Shown here: positions 1 to 8,997 of the stretch, one piece after another
Position numbering within the stretch: position 1 is the stretch's first letter
Layout of the letters: each line of letters begins with the position of its first letter
Assembly (NCBI GenBank): GCA_028694115.1
Contig: JAQUUB010000017.1
Span: forward strand, 3,533-67,532
Length of the DNA stretch: 64,000 nucleotides
Reading direction: 5' to 3'
DNA from: Lachnospiraceae bacterium
GTDB taxonomy: Bacteria; Bacillota_A; Clostridia; Lachnospirales; Lachnospiraceae
Notes under the pieces: generated by a model
The model's database searches: none
What the model was told of the DNA's origin: nothing
Seen by the model: only the letters and a program-made list of their open reading frames with translations
Made by a program: the position numbers and the translations under genes

Positions 1-3000
1 CACAATTCTGAATCCATTGTTGCTTTCTGTACTTTCCTGAAGTACTTCTGGTTCAGTATCATCATTTACTAACTCAGTTGTAGTAATTTCTTCAGCGCTA
101 TCTACGGTAAGTTTGGCAATTGTAACTGGTGATAAATCAGGTACATTAATTACAAGTTCATTCTGATTTGCTCTTGCTAAAAGTACATCATAAGTACCTG
201 TTCTCACTTTGCTTTCGTGTACAATCAGATATAATGCGCCATTTTCAATTTTGTCTGCTGTAATCTTTAAATCAACCGTTTTTCCATTATCAATAGCTTT
301 TTGTTGTTCTTCACTTGCTTCAAAATTAAGTGACATCACTTCATCTGCTGTAACAATTTTGCTATTATCTGTTGCTGCAGACTTTATTTCAGAATCTCCT
401 AGTGTTCCTAATTCATTTAAGTGATTCATATAATATGAAATAACTTTAAATGCATTGCCCTGTTCTGTTGATGAAGCTGCAACATATGATTTTGCATTTG
501 TCTTAATCGTAACTGCCTTATCTCCTGATAATTGATTTATCTTTACTACTGCTAACTGACCGTTAGCTATTGTAGATGTATCAGAAGGTAACTTTCTTTC
601 TACATAATAACCCAAACCACTTGGTTGTGTATTTATTGCATTGTTTTGAGTACTTCCTTCATACTCAATACTTTCATCAACTGCCTGCGGCTTATCATCT
701 TCCGATGTTGTATCTGTTTTATTTGTACTGCTTGCTCCACCAGTAGATGCTGCTGTCGGTGTAGTTGTGGATGCTGTTCCAGTTGCCTTATTCGTGCTTG
801 CTGTGGCACTTCCCGCTGTAGTACTTGTAGTACTGCTTGTTGTTTTACTGTTCTTCAATGTGTCCACCTGGCTGGTCAGATTTGAAACCTGATTTTTCAG
901 CGTGGAATTTTCACTAGTCAATGTTGTCACCTGATTTGTAAGAGATGTATTTGAAGAAGTCAATTTATTTACTTCATTTGTTAAAGAAGTAATCTGGCCC
1001 GTAAGTGCTGAACTATTTTCAGTACCACTATTTTTTGATTCTCCTGCTTTATATCCCGCAGCATATCCGGTGTTATAGCCTGATGAATAATTCTTTGAAG
1101 TGTCTACACTAGCCACACCTGCTGAATATCCAGCATTATAACCCGTTGTATAATCTCCACTTCCCGTGTTGGTTCCGGCTGATTTTGCACCAGCTTCATA
1201 TCCTGCACTGTAACCACTCTTATAAGTAGCTCCATTTACTGAAACATCTACTGACGCCACACCTGCAGCATATGCATTTTTATATGTTTCTCCATTTGTT
1301 GAAACATCTACTGATGCTACTCCTTCCGCATAACCTGTATCATAACCACTCTTATAATCTCCATCACCCGATCCACTACCAATTGATGATTCAACATCTG
1401 CTACAAGTTTATCTCCAGTATTTGTCGAATTTACCAGTGCCTGGATCTTTTTAATTGTTTCATCGGAACTAACCTTCGTTGAAACATAATCCTGAATTGC
1501 TGCCAATACATCTTCATCAGATGTACCCTCTGCAAGTTCTAATCCAAATAATGTATTTGCAGTATCTACAGTCATTTTAAAACCTTCTGCTGAAGAAGTT
1601 AATGCATCCAGACGTTTCTTTAAATCTGTTATTTCTGCATCCTTTGCATCGATCTGATCTTGTAATGCTTTTACTGTGTCCTGTGCATCCTTCAAATCCT
1701 GCTCTTTCTGTTCAAGATTTTTCTTTGTAGTTTCAAGTTCCTGGATAGCTGCATTTTTAGCATCAATCTGTTCTTTTAATGCTGCAGCTGCTGCTTCATC
1801 TCCATTTTTTATAGCCTCTTCATATTGAGCCTGTAAATCATCTTTTTCCTGCTTTGCTGCGTCAAGACTAGATTCAGCTTTTTGTAATTCTCCCTTTGTA
1901 GAATCTAATTCTGTTTGGAGCTGTGAAACTTTACTTTGTTCATTACTTAATTGTGTTCTTAAATCTGTTACAGTTGCCTGGGCAACAGTCAAATCATTCT
2001 GTAGTGACTGAATCTTTCCAACAATTGCATTTAATGCATTTGCCAATCCAGTTATTTCATCTGCTTGCAACGTAGAACCAGTTAACTTATTATAAATTGC
2101 ATCTAATGCAGACGCATAATTTTCAATCTGATTATTAGCTGCACTTAAATCACCTGTTAAGGAATCTACTTTACTAGCCATATCATTAACTGCATCAACT
2201 ATCTGAGAATACTCATTATCACCTTCTACAATATCATATCCTGCATCTGAAAGTGCATCCTTAATAGCTTTCAAACCATCTTCATATACCTTCAAATCTG
2301 CTTTAATACTTGCAAGTTGAGCTGCCGCCTGACGTTCCAATGCACCTAATGTATCCTTGAAAATAATTTCTTTTCCGTTATCATCTTTTACCGGATTTCC
2401 ATCAGCATCAACTACATGGACACCATCATCTTTTACAACAATGTGAATATCTTCTTTCTGTCCGTCACCATCCGCATCATAAGATACATTATAAATGGTG
2501 TTTCCATCAGCATCTTTTTTACCACTGTCTTCATATCCAGTAGGATTTCCTTCAATGAATACTACATCTGATATTTCACCAGTATTTTCATCTGTGGAAG
2601 TCCCAAAATATCCTGAAGCATCTGATTCATTTTTTGATAAAAACTCTTCCAAGGTTGCAACAATTTTAGCGTAGGCAATCTTAAAATCGTTTAATTCTTT
2701 TGTAAGCTCTTCTACAGAACCCACATCAGCAGAATCAAGCTGTGCTTGTAAATCTGCAATCTGCTTATCAAGTGCTACTAATCGTTCTGCAATGGCATCA
2801 TAACTGCCATATACCTGTTCAATATAATTCTTTGATGTATATTCTTCTACTCGAATTGAGACTGGTGTAGAATAATACTTTCTTCCGGTAACATTTCCAT
2901 TTTCATCCACTACATCATAAAAAACAATGGCAGTTACAGAAATTGTTCCTGTTGTAGATCCTGTGTCTAAATCGTCTGCATCTGCATGAACGGGCTCGTA

Positions 3001-6000
3001 AGATGCAATTGCATCTTCCTGAACACCTTCTGTTTTCTTTTCTTCCGCATTAAATTCTGTTGTTCTAACAACATAAAATTCAGCTGTAGTATAGGTTTCA
3101 CCTTCATCTGATCCAAACATCTTAACAACTGTCATTTTATCCTTACTAATATCCATTGTTGTAAGAATAGTTCCAGTATAATATGCATCGATGCCCGTCT
3201 GCTTCTTTTCTGCTTCGGTATCTTTTACAGATTCATTACCATCTGTTCCCATCTGTGTATCAAGATTATTTACTGCTCTCAATGTAACACTACTAGCAGC
3301 TCCCTTAATATATAGACCATATACATCATTACCAGAATGTGCATAGCAGGTATATCCATTCAAGGTAAGGACGCCCTTATCGTTTGTTTTTTGGGTATCA
3401 CCCAAATCTACCACTGACGTATTAGGAATATATACTGTTATATTGCCGGAAGCTCCAAAGGGAGAATGGTATGTTCCATCTTTTCCATATAATTCAATTT
3501 GCATTGTGTCATTTTTGATATAGATTGTTCTCTTTGTAACAGAGCTTGTATGACCTTCCCAATCATAAGAAAGACTAAGTGCGTTATCATCAAATATAAG
3601 TACTTCTATTGCTCCACAATCAGCAAACGCATTGGCTGGAATTGAAACATCAACCTCTAATTTTTTTAGTCCTATACATCCATTAAATGAATATTCATGA
3701 AGTGTAGTTCCCACTGGAATATATACCTGTTCTAGTACTGTAAGACCATTAAACGCATATGCACCAATAGAAGTTGTTCCACTCATGGTAAGAGAAGTAA
3801 CTGCTGAACAGCCAGTAAAAGCATACTCTTTTAAATTCATATTTCCATTCATGTTGATATTTACTAAATTAATGTCATTTGCAAATGCCTGTTTATTTAC
3901 GGTTACATTTCCGTAAATAGAAACATCTGTAACTGCTGAATTTGCAAATGATACTGTTGAAAGAGTAAGACCTGTGTTACCACCTTTTACAGAAACTACT
4001 TTCATCTTTGTTGTCTTTCCGAAAGCATATGAACCTACTGTACCATTCATTTCTGAAATTTTTACCCCTGTCACATAAGAATCATAAAATGCCTTGATTC
4101 CAATTGCTGTAACATGGGAAGGAATTGTAATTTGTGCTTCTGCCTTACTTCCATAAAAAGCATAATCATTAATTGTTGTTACTGTTGAAGGAAAAGATAC
4201 AGAAGTATATGCTGTTTCAGAAGCTGGTACTACTGGTGTAGATTCATCTCCTCCACCAATTTTTACTACTGTTCTTCCTGCTACTTTAGCTGGAATATTT
4301 AACGTTCCACCACCATCTACAAGTTTTACAATGCTGTTTTTTGTATAAAGACCAATAATATCTCCATTGCCATCCAGCTTATAATTCCATGTAATTCCAG
4401 TACTTGCATCTTTATATGTGTACCATGTTTCTTTATCAAACCCTGTCGCATTTTCAGAGCAATTGATTGTATATTTATCTGATGCAAAATACTCATTTAA
4501 AACCGATAGATCTTTTACAACTACATAATATTCATAATTTCCTACAATTGTTTCTGGAATCTTTAAAGTATGTACTAAATTACTATTACTTACTTTCTGA
4601 TTGCTTTCCCAATCTGATGCTTCGATGACGAAAATATCATCTGCCGCAATACTTCCGTTTAAAGTATTATTATAGGAAGTGTACTTTCCAGTTACTGCGG
4701 AAGATTCAATACTTTCTCCAATACTCATATCCTTGCTATTACCATTGGTTAATGTTACACCTGTATGATAATCATCTACTACATTCAGAGACATTAATGC
4801 AACTGATCCAGATTGATAATCTGTCTCAAATGCTTTGTATGTATGATTTGTACCAGAGAAAGATGTTCCATTATTTGAATTCTTTGTAGTATCATATGTT
4901 GATGTTCCACCTAACTGCTCTTCAAATAGTGCAAGTGTATAATTTCCTACAGAAATATCTTCCGGCACTGTCAATGATACTGTTCCACTTGTTTCAGAAA
5001 CTTTTGATAAAGGACCATAGTAAACAATTTTTCCTGTCGAATCATATAATGCTGCTGAAATGCAAAGTGCTGAACCAGTGCCTGCATCATTTACTTTAGA
5101 AGTACTTGCACCACTGTAATCTACACTATATGTATTACCTACTGTAGCCATTCCATTTTTATTATTAATACTTGATGTAAATCCTGATGCAAAGCTATCA
5201 TCTTGTACCAGGAACTTGACTCCATCTGTTGTATCAAGTGTAGATGTATCGTAAGCCTTTAATCCTGTGCTGGCAGCTGCTGAAGCAGCTGCATTAGAGG
5301 CGCTTCGTGCCATTACAATCTGTTCCAGATCGAGATAAAAAGCGGGGGCTACACCAAACTCGTAAGCGACGTAGTCGCAGTCGACCTGACCACTCGAGTA
5401 GACACCGAAGCCATTGCGGTTGGAGTTCGAGTAGACACCCCAGAAGGAGCGGGACCACAGATAGCTACGAGCGTACTGCCAGCTGGTAGCGTTGTACGTT
5501 GTTGACTGATCCGCTGCAAGATTCGCTATCAGTTCTTCTACCTGGACTGGATTATAATACATTTCATCAATGGATGCTGGAAATAAATGTGCATCTGTAA
5601 CGGTATCATTTGTAGTTGTATTACTACTTCCATTTACACCATCAGTCTTTACCGTTGCACTTTTTACTGCATTTTTTTCTGCATCTGAAAACCATGATGC
5701 ACCAGATGCTGAAATAGTCGGTCTTGAATTTTTTGAACCATCATAAGAGAATCCATTATCATACCAATTCTCCACATCAGTCAAAATAGTAGGTGCAAAT
5801 GCTGTTGTCTGTACATCAAAAGAACGTGTCATATACTGCGCAAACAAATACTGGTCGTCCCATACACCATCTGTATCCATTAACTGCCATGTCTTAGCAA
5901 AATCAAGGTCTGACCTTTGCGTATATACATCAAAATCAGAGCCACCGCTATAGTTACCTTTCACAGCTATCTTTCCGTTTGAGGAAGTCTCTACCAGTCT

Positions 6001-6333
6001 CGCACCGCCCGTATCACTATAGACTTTTAAATGTCCACTTGTTCCCGAACCACTTTGCTGTACACCATCATTCATCTGATTTAATGCTTTGAATTCATTT
6101 CCTGCATACCAGTAGCTTACGTTTCCTGTTGTATCTCTCGCTGGAATATTTGCAGCATTCCATACTGGTTTTGCAACTGTTTTATCTGCACCGGACAATG
6201 TTGCTGCATATGCAGTATTTGGTGAATAATTATAATAAATATCTGTTGCAGTTATTCCACCAAGAAGCATTGCCGTAATCAGAGTAGATGATAGTAATCT
6301 TTTGCCCATCTGAGCAAGTTTACTCTTTTTCAT
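1..6333 (-). CDS. DGR-diversified giant surface protein (C-terminus off left edge)
   Basis: The reading frame is open for about 2,111 codons and continues past base 1. The start is fixed by a strong SD (AAGGAGG, 9 nt before ATG) and overlaps the end of the reverse transcriptase gene by 14 nt. Residues 1-45 form a signal peptide ending near TAYAA. Residues about 240-340 contain the variable repeat in a C-type-lectin-like or DUF6273-like domain (motifs WSRSFWGV and GVAPAFYLDL). Residues about 690-920 look like BspA-type LRR_5 repeats. Residues about 1160-1620 are long coiled coil, about 1645-1765 are tandem GY-x2-GY-x-AGVASVD repeats, and about 1766-1830 are a second coiled coil. A Ser/Thr-rich linker and a globular domain follow. 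I infer a wall- or membrane-tethered adhesin; the anchor would lie outside the window. The VR is unusually internal rather than C-terminal. Confidence 0.9.
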   Translation of the reverse strand, partial: MKKSKLAQMGKRLLSSTLITAMLLGGITATDIYYNYSPNTAYAATLSGADKTVAKPVWNAANIPARDTTGNVSYWYAGNEFKALNQMNDGVQQSGSGTSGHLKVYSDTGGARLVETSSNGKIAVKGNYSGGSDFDVYTQRSDLDFAKTWQLMDTDGVWDDQYLFAQYMTRSFDVQTTAFAPTILTDVENWYDNGFSYDGSKNSRPTISASGASWFSDAEKNAVKSATVKTDGVNGSSNTTTNDTVTDAHLFPASIDEMYYNPVQVEELIANLAADQSTTYNATSWQYARSYLWSRSFWGVYSNSNRNGFGVYSSGQVDCDYVAYEFGVAPAFYLDLEQIVMARSASNAAASAAASTGLKAYDTSTLDTTDGVKFLVQDDSFASGFTSSINNKNGMATVGNTYSVDYSGASTSKVNDAGTGSALCISAALYDSTGKIVYYGPLSKVSETSGTVSLTVPEDISVGNYTLALFEEQLGGTSTYDTTKNSNNGTSFSGTNHTYKAFETDYQSGSVALMSLNVVDDYHTGVTLTNGNSKDMSIGESIESSAVTGKYTSYNNTLNGSIAADDIFVIEASDWESNQKVSNSNLVHTLKIPETIVGNYEYYVVVKDLSVLNEYFASDKYTINCSENATGFDKETWYTYKDASTGITWNYKLDGNGDIIGLYTKNSIVKLVDGGGTLNIPAKVAGRTVVKIGGGDESTPVVPASETAYTSVSFPSTVTTINDYAFYGSKAEAQITIPSHVTAIGIKAFYDSYVTGVKISEMNGTVGSYAFGKTTKMKVVSVKGGNTGLTLSTVSFANSAVTDVSIYGNVTVNKQAFANDINLVNINMNGNMNLKEYAFTGCSAVTSLTMSGTTSIGAYAFNGLTVLEQVYIPVGTTLHEYSFNGCIGLKKLEVDVSIPANAFADCGAIEVLIFDDNALSLSYDWEGHTSSVTKRTIYIKNDTMQIELYGKDGTYHSPFGASGNITVYIPNTSVVDLGDTQKTNDKGVLTLNGYTCYAHSGNDVYGLYIKGAASSVTLRAVNNLDTQMGTDGNESVKDTEAEKKQTGIDAYYTGTILTTMDISKDKMTVVKMFGSDEGETYTTAEFYVVRTTEFNAEEKKTEGVQEDAIASYEPVHADADDLDTGSTTGTISVTAIVFYDVVDENGNVTGRKYYSTPVSIRVEEYTSKNYIEQVYGSYDAIAERLVALDKQIADLQAQLDSADVGSVEELTKELNDFKIAYAKIVATLEEFLSKNESDASGYFGTSTDENTGEISDVVFIEGNPTGYEDSGKKDADGNTIYNVSYDADGDGQKEDIHIVVKDDGVHVVDADGNPVKDDNGKEIIFKDTLGALERQAAAQLASIKADLKVYEDGLKAIKDALSDAGYDIVEGDNEYSQIVDAVNDMASKVDSLTGDLSAANNQIENYASALDAIYNKLTGSTLQADEITGLANALNAIVGKIQSLQNDLTVAQATVTDLRTQLSNEQSKVSQLQTELDSTKGELQKAESSLDAAKQEKDDLQAQYEEAIKNGDEAAAAALKEQIDAKNAAIQELETTKKNLEQKEQDLKDAQDTVKALQDQIDAKDAEITDLKKRLDALTSSAEGFKMTVDTANTLFGLELAEGTSDEDVLAAIQDYVSTKVSSDETIKKIQALVNSTNTGDKLVADVESSIGSGSGDGDYKSGYDTGYAEGVASVDVSTNGETYKNAYAAGVASVDVSVNGATYKSGYSAGYEAGAKSAGTNTGSGDYTTGYNAGYSAGVASVDTSKNYSSGYNTGYAAGYKAGESKNSGTENSSALTGQITSLTNEVNKLTSSNTSLTNQVTTLTSENSTLKNQVSNLTSQVDTLKNSKTTSSTTSTTAGSATASTNKATGTASTTTPTAASTGGASSTNKTDTTSEDDKPQAVDESIEYEGSTQNNAINTQPSGLGYYVERKLPSDTSTIANGQLAVVKINQLSGDKAVTIKTNAKSYVAASSTEQGNAFKVISYYMNHLNELGTLGDSEIKSAATDNSKIVTADEVMSLNFEASEEQQKAIDNGKTVDLKITADKIENGALYLIVHESKVRTGTYDVLLARANQNELVINVPDLSPVTIAKLTVDSAEEITTTELVNDDTEPEVLQESTESNNGFRIV
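5336..5478 (-). repeat. DGR variable repeat (VR)
   Basis: This 143-nt segment matches 7738-7880 except at 11 positions. At every one the minus-strand template base is A (six A to T, five A to G). It encodes residues about 286-333 of the giant surface protein. Nine codons are changed; eight are Asn to Tyr, Tyr, Tyr, Tyr, Tyr, Asp, Asp and Cys, and one is Asn to Gly (two changes in AAT). It is visibly richer in G+C than its surroundings. The 3' end on the coding strand (GTAGCCCCCGCTTTTTA) is identical to TR and is the likely IMH-type homing site. Confidence 0.97.
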
Positions 6334-7588
6334 AAGAATAATCCTCCTTATTCTCTAATAATTTTGTCTTCTGAAACTTTTTAGACTTATCTTTTTTGAA
6401 AGTCTCTTCGTTCCGAGTAAAGTTATATCTATTTGCTAAGTATCGCTTTAGCTGTTTTGTGTCTCCCTGATTTAAAAACGCATAGGTACCATTCAGCTTC
6501 TGCTTTACATCAAAAGAAGTTAATTTACCATGATAATAATCAATGGTCATTTTTTTCATACGTTTTTTTGTAATTTTCTTTCTGTCATTTTTCACAAGAC
6601 AACGAATGAATCCATTTTCTGATAACTCATATCTCCATCCGCAAAATGTAATTCCTTCTGAAATGGGATAATATTTTGTTTTCCTTGGATGAAGCCTGAT
6701 TCCCATATCGTTCTCCATCAGATATTTTTCAATTTTTATCTTCAAATTCTTACATGAACTTTTCAATCGAAACGCCACAATAAAATCATCCATGTATCTA
6801 ACTTGTCCTTCGTTTTCTGGAAATTCATCAATCAACCAGTCAACTTCATTCAAATAACTAAGTCCTATCCATTGACTTGGTAAATTCCCCTTTGGTACAC
6901 CATATGAACTTTCGGGGTCTGTTGCAGCTGCATATCCATCCGATTGTTTCCAATCATTAATAATATTCATGAAAAGAATATAACCTAAATACTGCATTCC
7001 ACGAAATTGTTCTTTGATTCTGTCATGCTTTACATTGTCATAATATCCTCTTATATCAAACTGAACGATATAAAAGTCAGTTCCATATTTTTCATATAAT
7101 CGTGTAAGCATTTCTATTACTATTGCATGTGCAGCTGGAGGACCAAGACCAGTTCTGCAGGCAATATTACAAGGATGCAACTTAGGTTCTAAATATGGTT
7201 TCAAAAATTTATCTGTCAACCACTCTTCTACAATTCTATCCTTATAATATGGTGCGCTTATAATACGTTCTGGATGATACACCCTAAAATCATAATATCC
7301 GTAAGGTTTCCATGTCCTGGAAATAATATCCTTTGCCATAGATTCCAAATACGTACCTAAATTTCTTTCAAACTCAAAAGCTTCTTTCGTATAACTCTTT
7401 TGCTTTATTCGTTCTTTCCAACACTCATATAATTCTGTTTCTACTTCTTCTTGTGTAATATGCCATGACAAATATGAATTTGTCGGATCATCATATATTT
7501 CAATAAAATCTCCGTCTTTTTTTACAAAAAGAAGTCCGTACTCATTAATTTCAGTTACACAGCTTCCAAAATCTATCAGATTACCCAT
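6320..7588 (-). CDS. DGR reverse transcriptase
   Basis: A 422-residue reverse transcriptase. Visible motifs: QFDIRGYYDNVKHDRI (palm motif with the first Asp), GVPKGNLPSQWIGL (the position of the DGR signature, usually written (I/V/L)GxxxSQ, here KGNLPSQ), and VRYMDDFIV (catalytic YMDD). It lacks the maturase and endonuclease domains of group II intron RTs and the layout of a retron. It lies directly downstream of the template repeat and upstream of the target gene, with which it overlaps by 14 nt. It should copy the TR transcript with adenine infidelity, together with Avd. A copy of the dispersed palindrome lies 61 nt upstream of its start. The SD is weak, so expression may be low or regulated. 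Confidence 0.95.
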   Translation of the reverse strand: MGNLIDFGSCVTEINEYGLLFVKKDGDFIEIYDDPTNSYLSWHITQEEVETELYECWKERIKQKSYTKEAFEFERNLGTYLESMAKDIISRTWKPYGYYDFRVYHPERIISAPYYKDRIVEEWLTDKFLKPYLEPKLHPCNIACRTGLGPPAAHAIVIEMLTRLYEKYGTDFYIVQFDIRGYYDNVKHDRIKEQFRGMQYLGYILFMNIINDWKQSDGYAAATDPESSYGVPKGNLPSQWIGLSYLNEVDWLIDEFPENEGQVRYMDDFIVAFRLKSSCKNLKIKIEKYLMENDMGIRLHPRKTKYYPISEGITFCGWRYELSENGFIRCLVKNDRKKITKKRMKKMTIDYYHGKLTSFDVKQKLNGTYAFLNQGDTKQLKRYLANRYNFTRNEETFKKDKSKKFQKTKLLENKEDYSYEKE

Positions 7589-7648
7589 TTATTTTTCTAT
7601 CACACCCTTTCCACCTGGGAACGGATGGTTTTGCTCCCCACAAGACAT

Positions 7649-7665
7649 TGCGCCAAATTGGCGCA
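7649..7665. promoter_or_regulatory. Dispersed palindrome, copy 1 (upstream of DGR RT)
   Basis: TGCGCCAAATTGGCGCA, a perfect palindrome around a single central base. It lies between the template repeat and the RT start. The same sequence occurs upstream of conjugation genes at 38.9, 45.9, 46.3, 47.7 and 50.7 kb, so it may be an operator that ties RT expression to conjugation. The binder is unknown. Confidence 0.6.
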
Positions 7666-7737
7666 TCACTTATGACAGGCGCTGGAATAGTTGTACCTTT
7701 TTATCTTATGCATACACCTTAATGCATGCACACACTG

Positions 7738-7880
7738 TAAAAAGCGGGGGCTACACCAAACTCGTTAGCGACGTTGTTGTTGTTGACCTGACCACTCGAG
7801 TTGACATTGAAGCCATTGCGGTTGGAGTTCGAGTTGACACCCCAGAAGGAGCGGGACCACAGATTGCTACGAGCGTACTG
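7738..7880 (-). repeat. DGR template repeat (TR)
   Basis: Non-coding 143-nt donor repeat that starts 8 nt after the stop of avd and ends about 150 nt before the RT start, in the same orientation as VR. Read in the VR frame it carries 12 Asn (AAC/AAT) codons, including a run of four AAC, which is the codon that adenine mutagenesis diversifies most widely. Nine of those codons are changed in the present VR. It is richer in G+C than its AT-rich neighbourhood. Confidence 0.97.
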
Positions 7881-7888
7881 TACGACCA

Positions 7889-8341
7889 CTATCCCTTAAT
7901 TCTGTTTGTATTACTTTGTTTAATACGGTAAGAGTCTGTTTCAAGCCATTTGTTAAATGAAAATTTTAAATTGGTTAACTTATTATTCAATTCCTTCTCC
8001 TGTCCTGGCGAAATACATCTGCATCGCCTTACTACTGGGAGAATATCTGTAATCCTTTCCATTAACTCAATCGCTTTATCTTGCATTTCTTTCCTATCTG
8101 TACTCTGTGTGTACAAATCAAAACCATTTGCCTGTCTCGTTGTATGAATCAACTCACAAGAATATGTTTGTAATACTTTACAAATCGTAAAGCGAAATTC
8201 CTTTGTTGCACCAGAAGATACTATAAATACGTCTGATGCAAATGCTTGACATCTATGAATAACATCAAATGAATCTCCTCTTATTCTACCGTTATATGGT
8301 TTTCTTTTAGATTTAATCACTGCTTGTTCTTCATCAGTCAT
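7889..8341 (-). CDS. avd: Accessory variability determinant (Avd-like)
   Basis: A 150-residue, basic, helix-rich protein immediately 5' of the template repeat, in the usual avd-TR-RT order. Known Avd proteins are four-helix bundles that form a pentamer, bind the RT and the TR RNA, and are required for mutagenic homing. Here a predicted helical stretch from about residue 85 (KEMQDKAIELMERITDI) to 135 and the last 40 basic residues fit the family. It is somewhat longer than the usual 110-130 residues. SD is AAGGAG, 5 nt before ATG. Identification rests mostly on position and composition. Confidence 0.8.
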   Translation of the reverse strand: MTDEEQAVIKSKRKPYNGRIRGDSFDVIHRCQAFASDVFIVSSGATKEFRFTICKVLQTYSCELIHTTRQANGFDLYTQSTDRKEMQDKAIELMERITDILPVVRRCRCISPGQEKELNNKLTNLKFSFNKWLETDSYRIKQSNTNRIKG

Positions 8342-8396
8342 ACGGACTCCTTCCTGCTGGTGGTGCGCAAATTCTAATTATTCTTTTGCCAATCAT
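8334..8396 (-). CDS. Possible 20-residue leader ORF before avd
   Basis: A short ORF with a plausible SD (GAAAGG) that ends inside the avd start (ATGACTGA overlap). It could couple translation of avd to the upstream gene. Its size makes a chance ORF quite possible. Confidence 0.22.
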   Translation of the reverse strand: MIGKRIIRICAPPAGRSPYD

Positions 8397-8415
8397 ATTT
8401 TTCCTTTCACTTCTA

Positions 8416-8997
8416 TCAATCATGTTTATAATCAGAGTTTTCTTTTTTGTATTCTCTTACCCCTTTCATCAATAAAGTAGAAATAAATACATCTTTGGGA
8501 TATACTGCTATCCCATAAAAATTTATATGTTCTTTGTATAGATTTTCTATTTCTTCTGCTATCTGATTAGGACAGTTAAATGTTGTTATAGTTACATTAC
8601 TATTATCACAAATGCCTTTGTTTTCCTTTGAGATGATCTTTCCTTTTCCCTTTGCATCAAGCACCTCAATTACATCCATATCAAACTCTTTTAACAAGCT
8701 GTTATAATGATTATCTTCAAAAATTTCTTTTTCTATGATTTCAGCACCCTTGTAAATCACATAATTTACATGATTCTTTTTTAGCAAATCCAATACCTTA
8801 TCATAGGCTGTCTCTGGATAACCGCATTTACACATTGCATTTTGAGATGTTCTTTTTACCTTGTAGCCTGTCAGTAAAGAAAGTACAAATGCTGAATCTT
8901 CAAATGTGCTATAAAACATTCCCCTCAGTCTTACTATTACAGTTTCTTTATATATGGATAGAATCTTTTCATATTCCAGAGATTCCCCTTTACTCAT
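8416..8997 (-). CDS. MutS N-terminal-domain-like hypothetical protein
   Basis: A 193-residue protein. The segment of residues about 17-80 (VRLRGMFYSTFEDSA, then GYPETAYDKVLDLLKKNHVN) resembles the mismatch-recognition domain I of MutS, in which a Phe within an FYE-like motif contacts the DNA; here the corresponding motif reads MFYSTFEDSA. No ATPase domain follows, so it cannot be a working MutS. Similar free-standing domains are known in mobile elements, but their role is unclear. Its ATG overlaps the end of the nucleotidase gene by 4 nt, and its SD lies inside the last codons of that gene, so the two are translationally coupled. Assignment by eye; needs profile confirmation. Confidence 0.5.
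   Translation of the reverse strand: MSKGESLEYEKILSIYKETVIVRLRGMFYSTFEDSAFVLSLLTGYKVKRTSQNAMCKCGYPETAYDKVLDLLKKNHVNYVIYKGAEIIEKEIFEDNHYNSLLKEFDMDVIEVLDAKGKGKIISKENKGICDNSNVTITTFNCPNQIAEEIENLYKEHINFYGIAVYPKDVFISTLLMKGVREYKKENSDYKHD

Noticed and set aside
1035..1400. Repeats taken as a CRISPR array
   Set aside because: The repeats are degenerate at DNA level, encode GY-rich peptide modules in frame, and have no uniform spacers.
5307..5489. Plus-strand ORF spanning the VR, Arg/Ser-rich
   Set aside because: Complement of the VR; composition reflects its G+C content, and no SD.
6320..7588. RT as a group II intron maturase or a retron RT
   Set aside because: No maturase or HNH domain, no intron ends or retron ncRNA; TR, VR and avd context and TR-VR mismatch pattern identify a DGR.
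7722..7931. Plus-strand ORF spanning the TR
   Set aside because: TR is a non-coding donor repeat; the ORF is antisense to it and lacks an SD.
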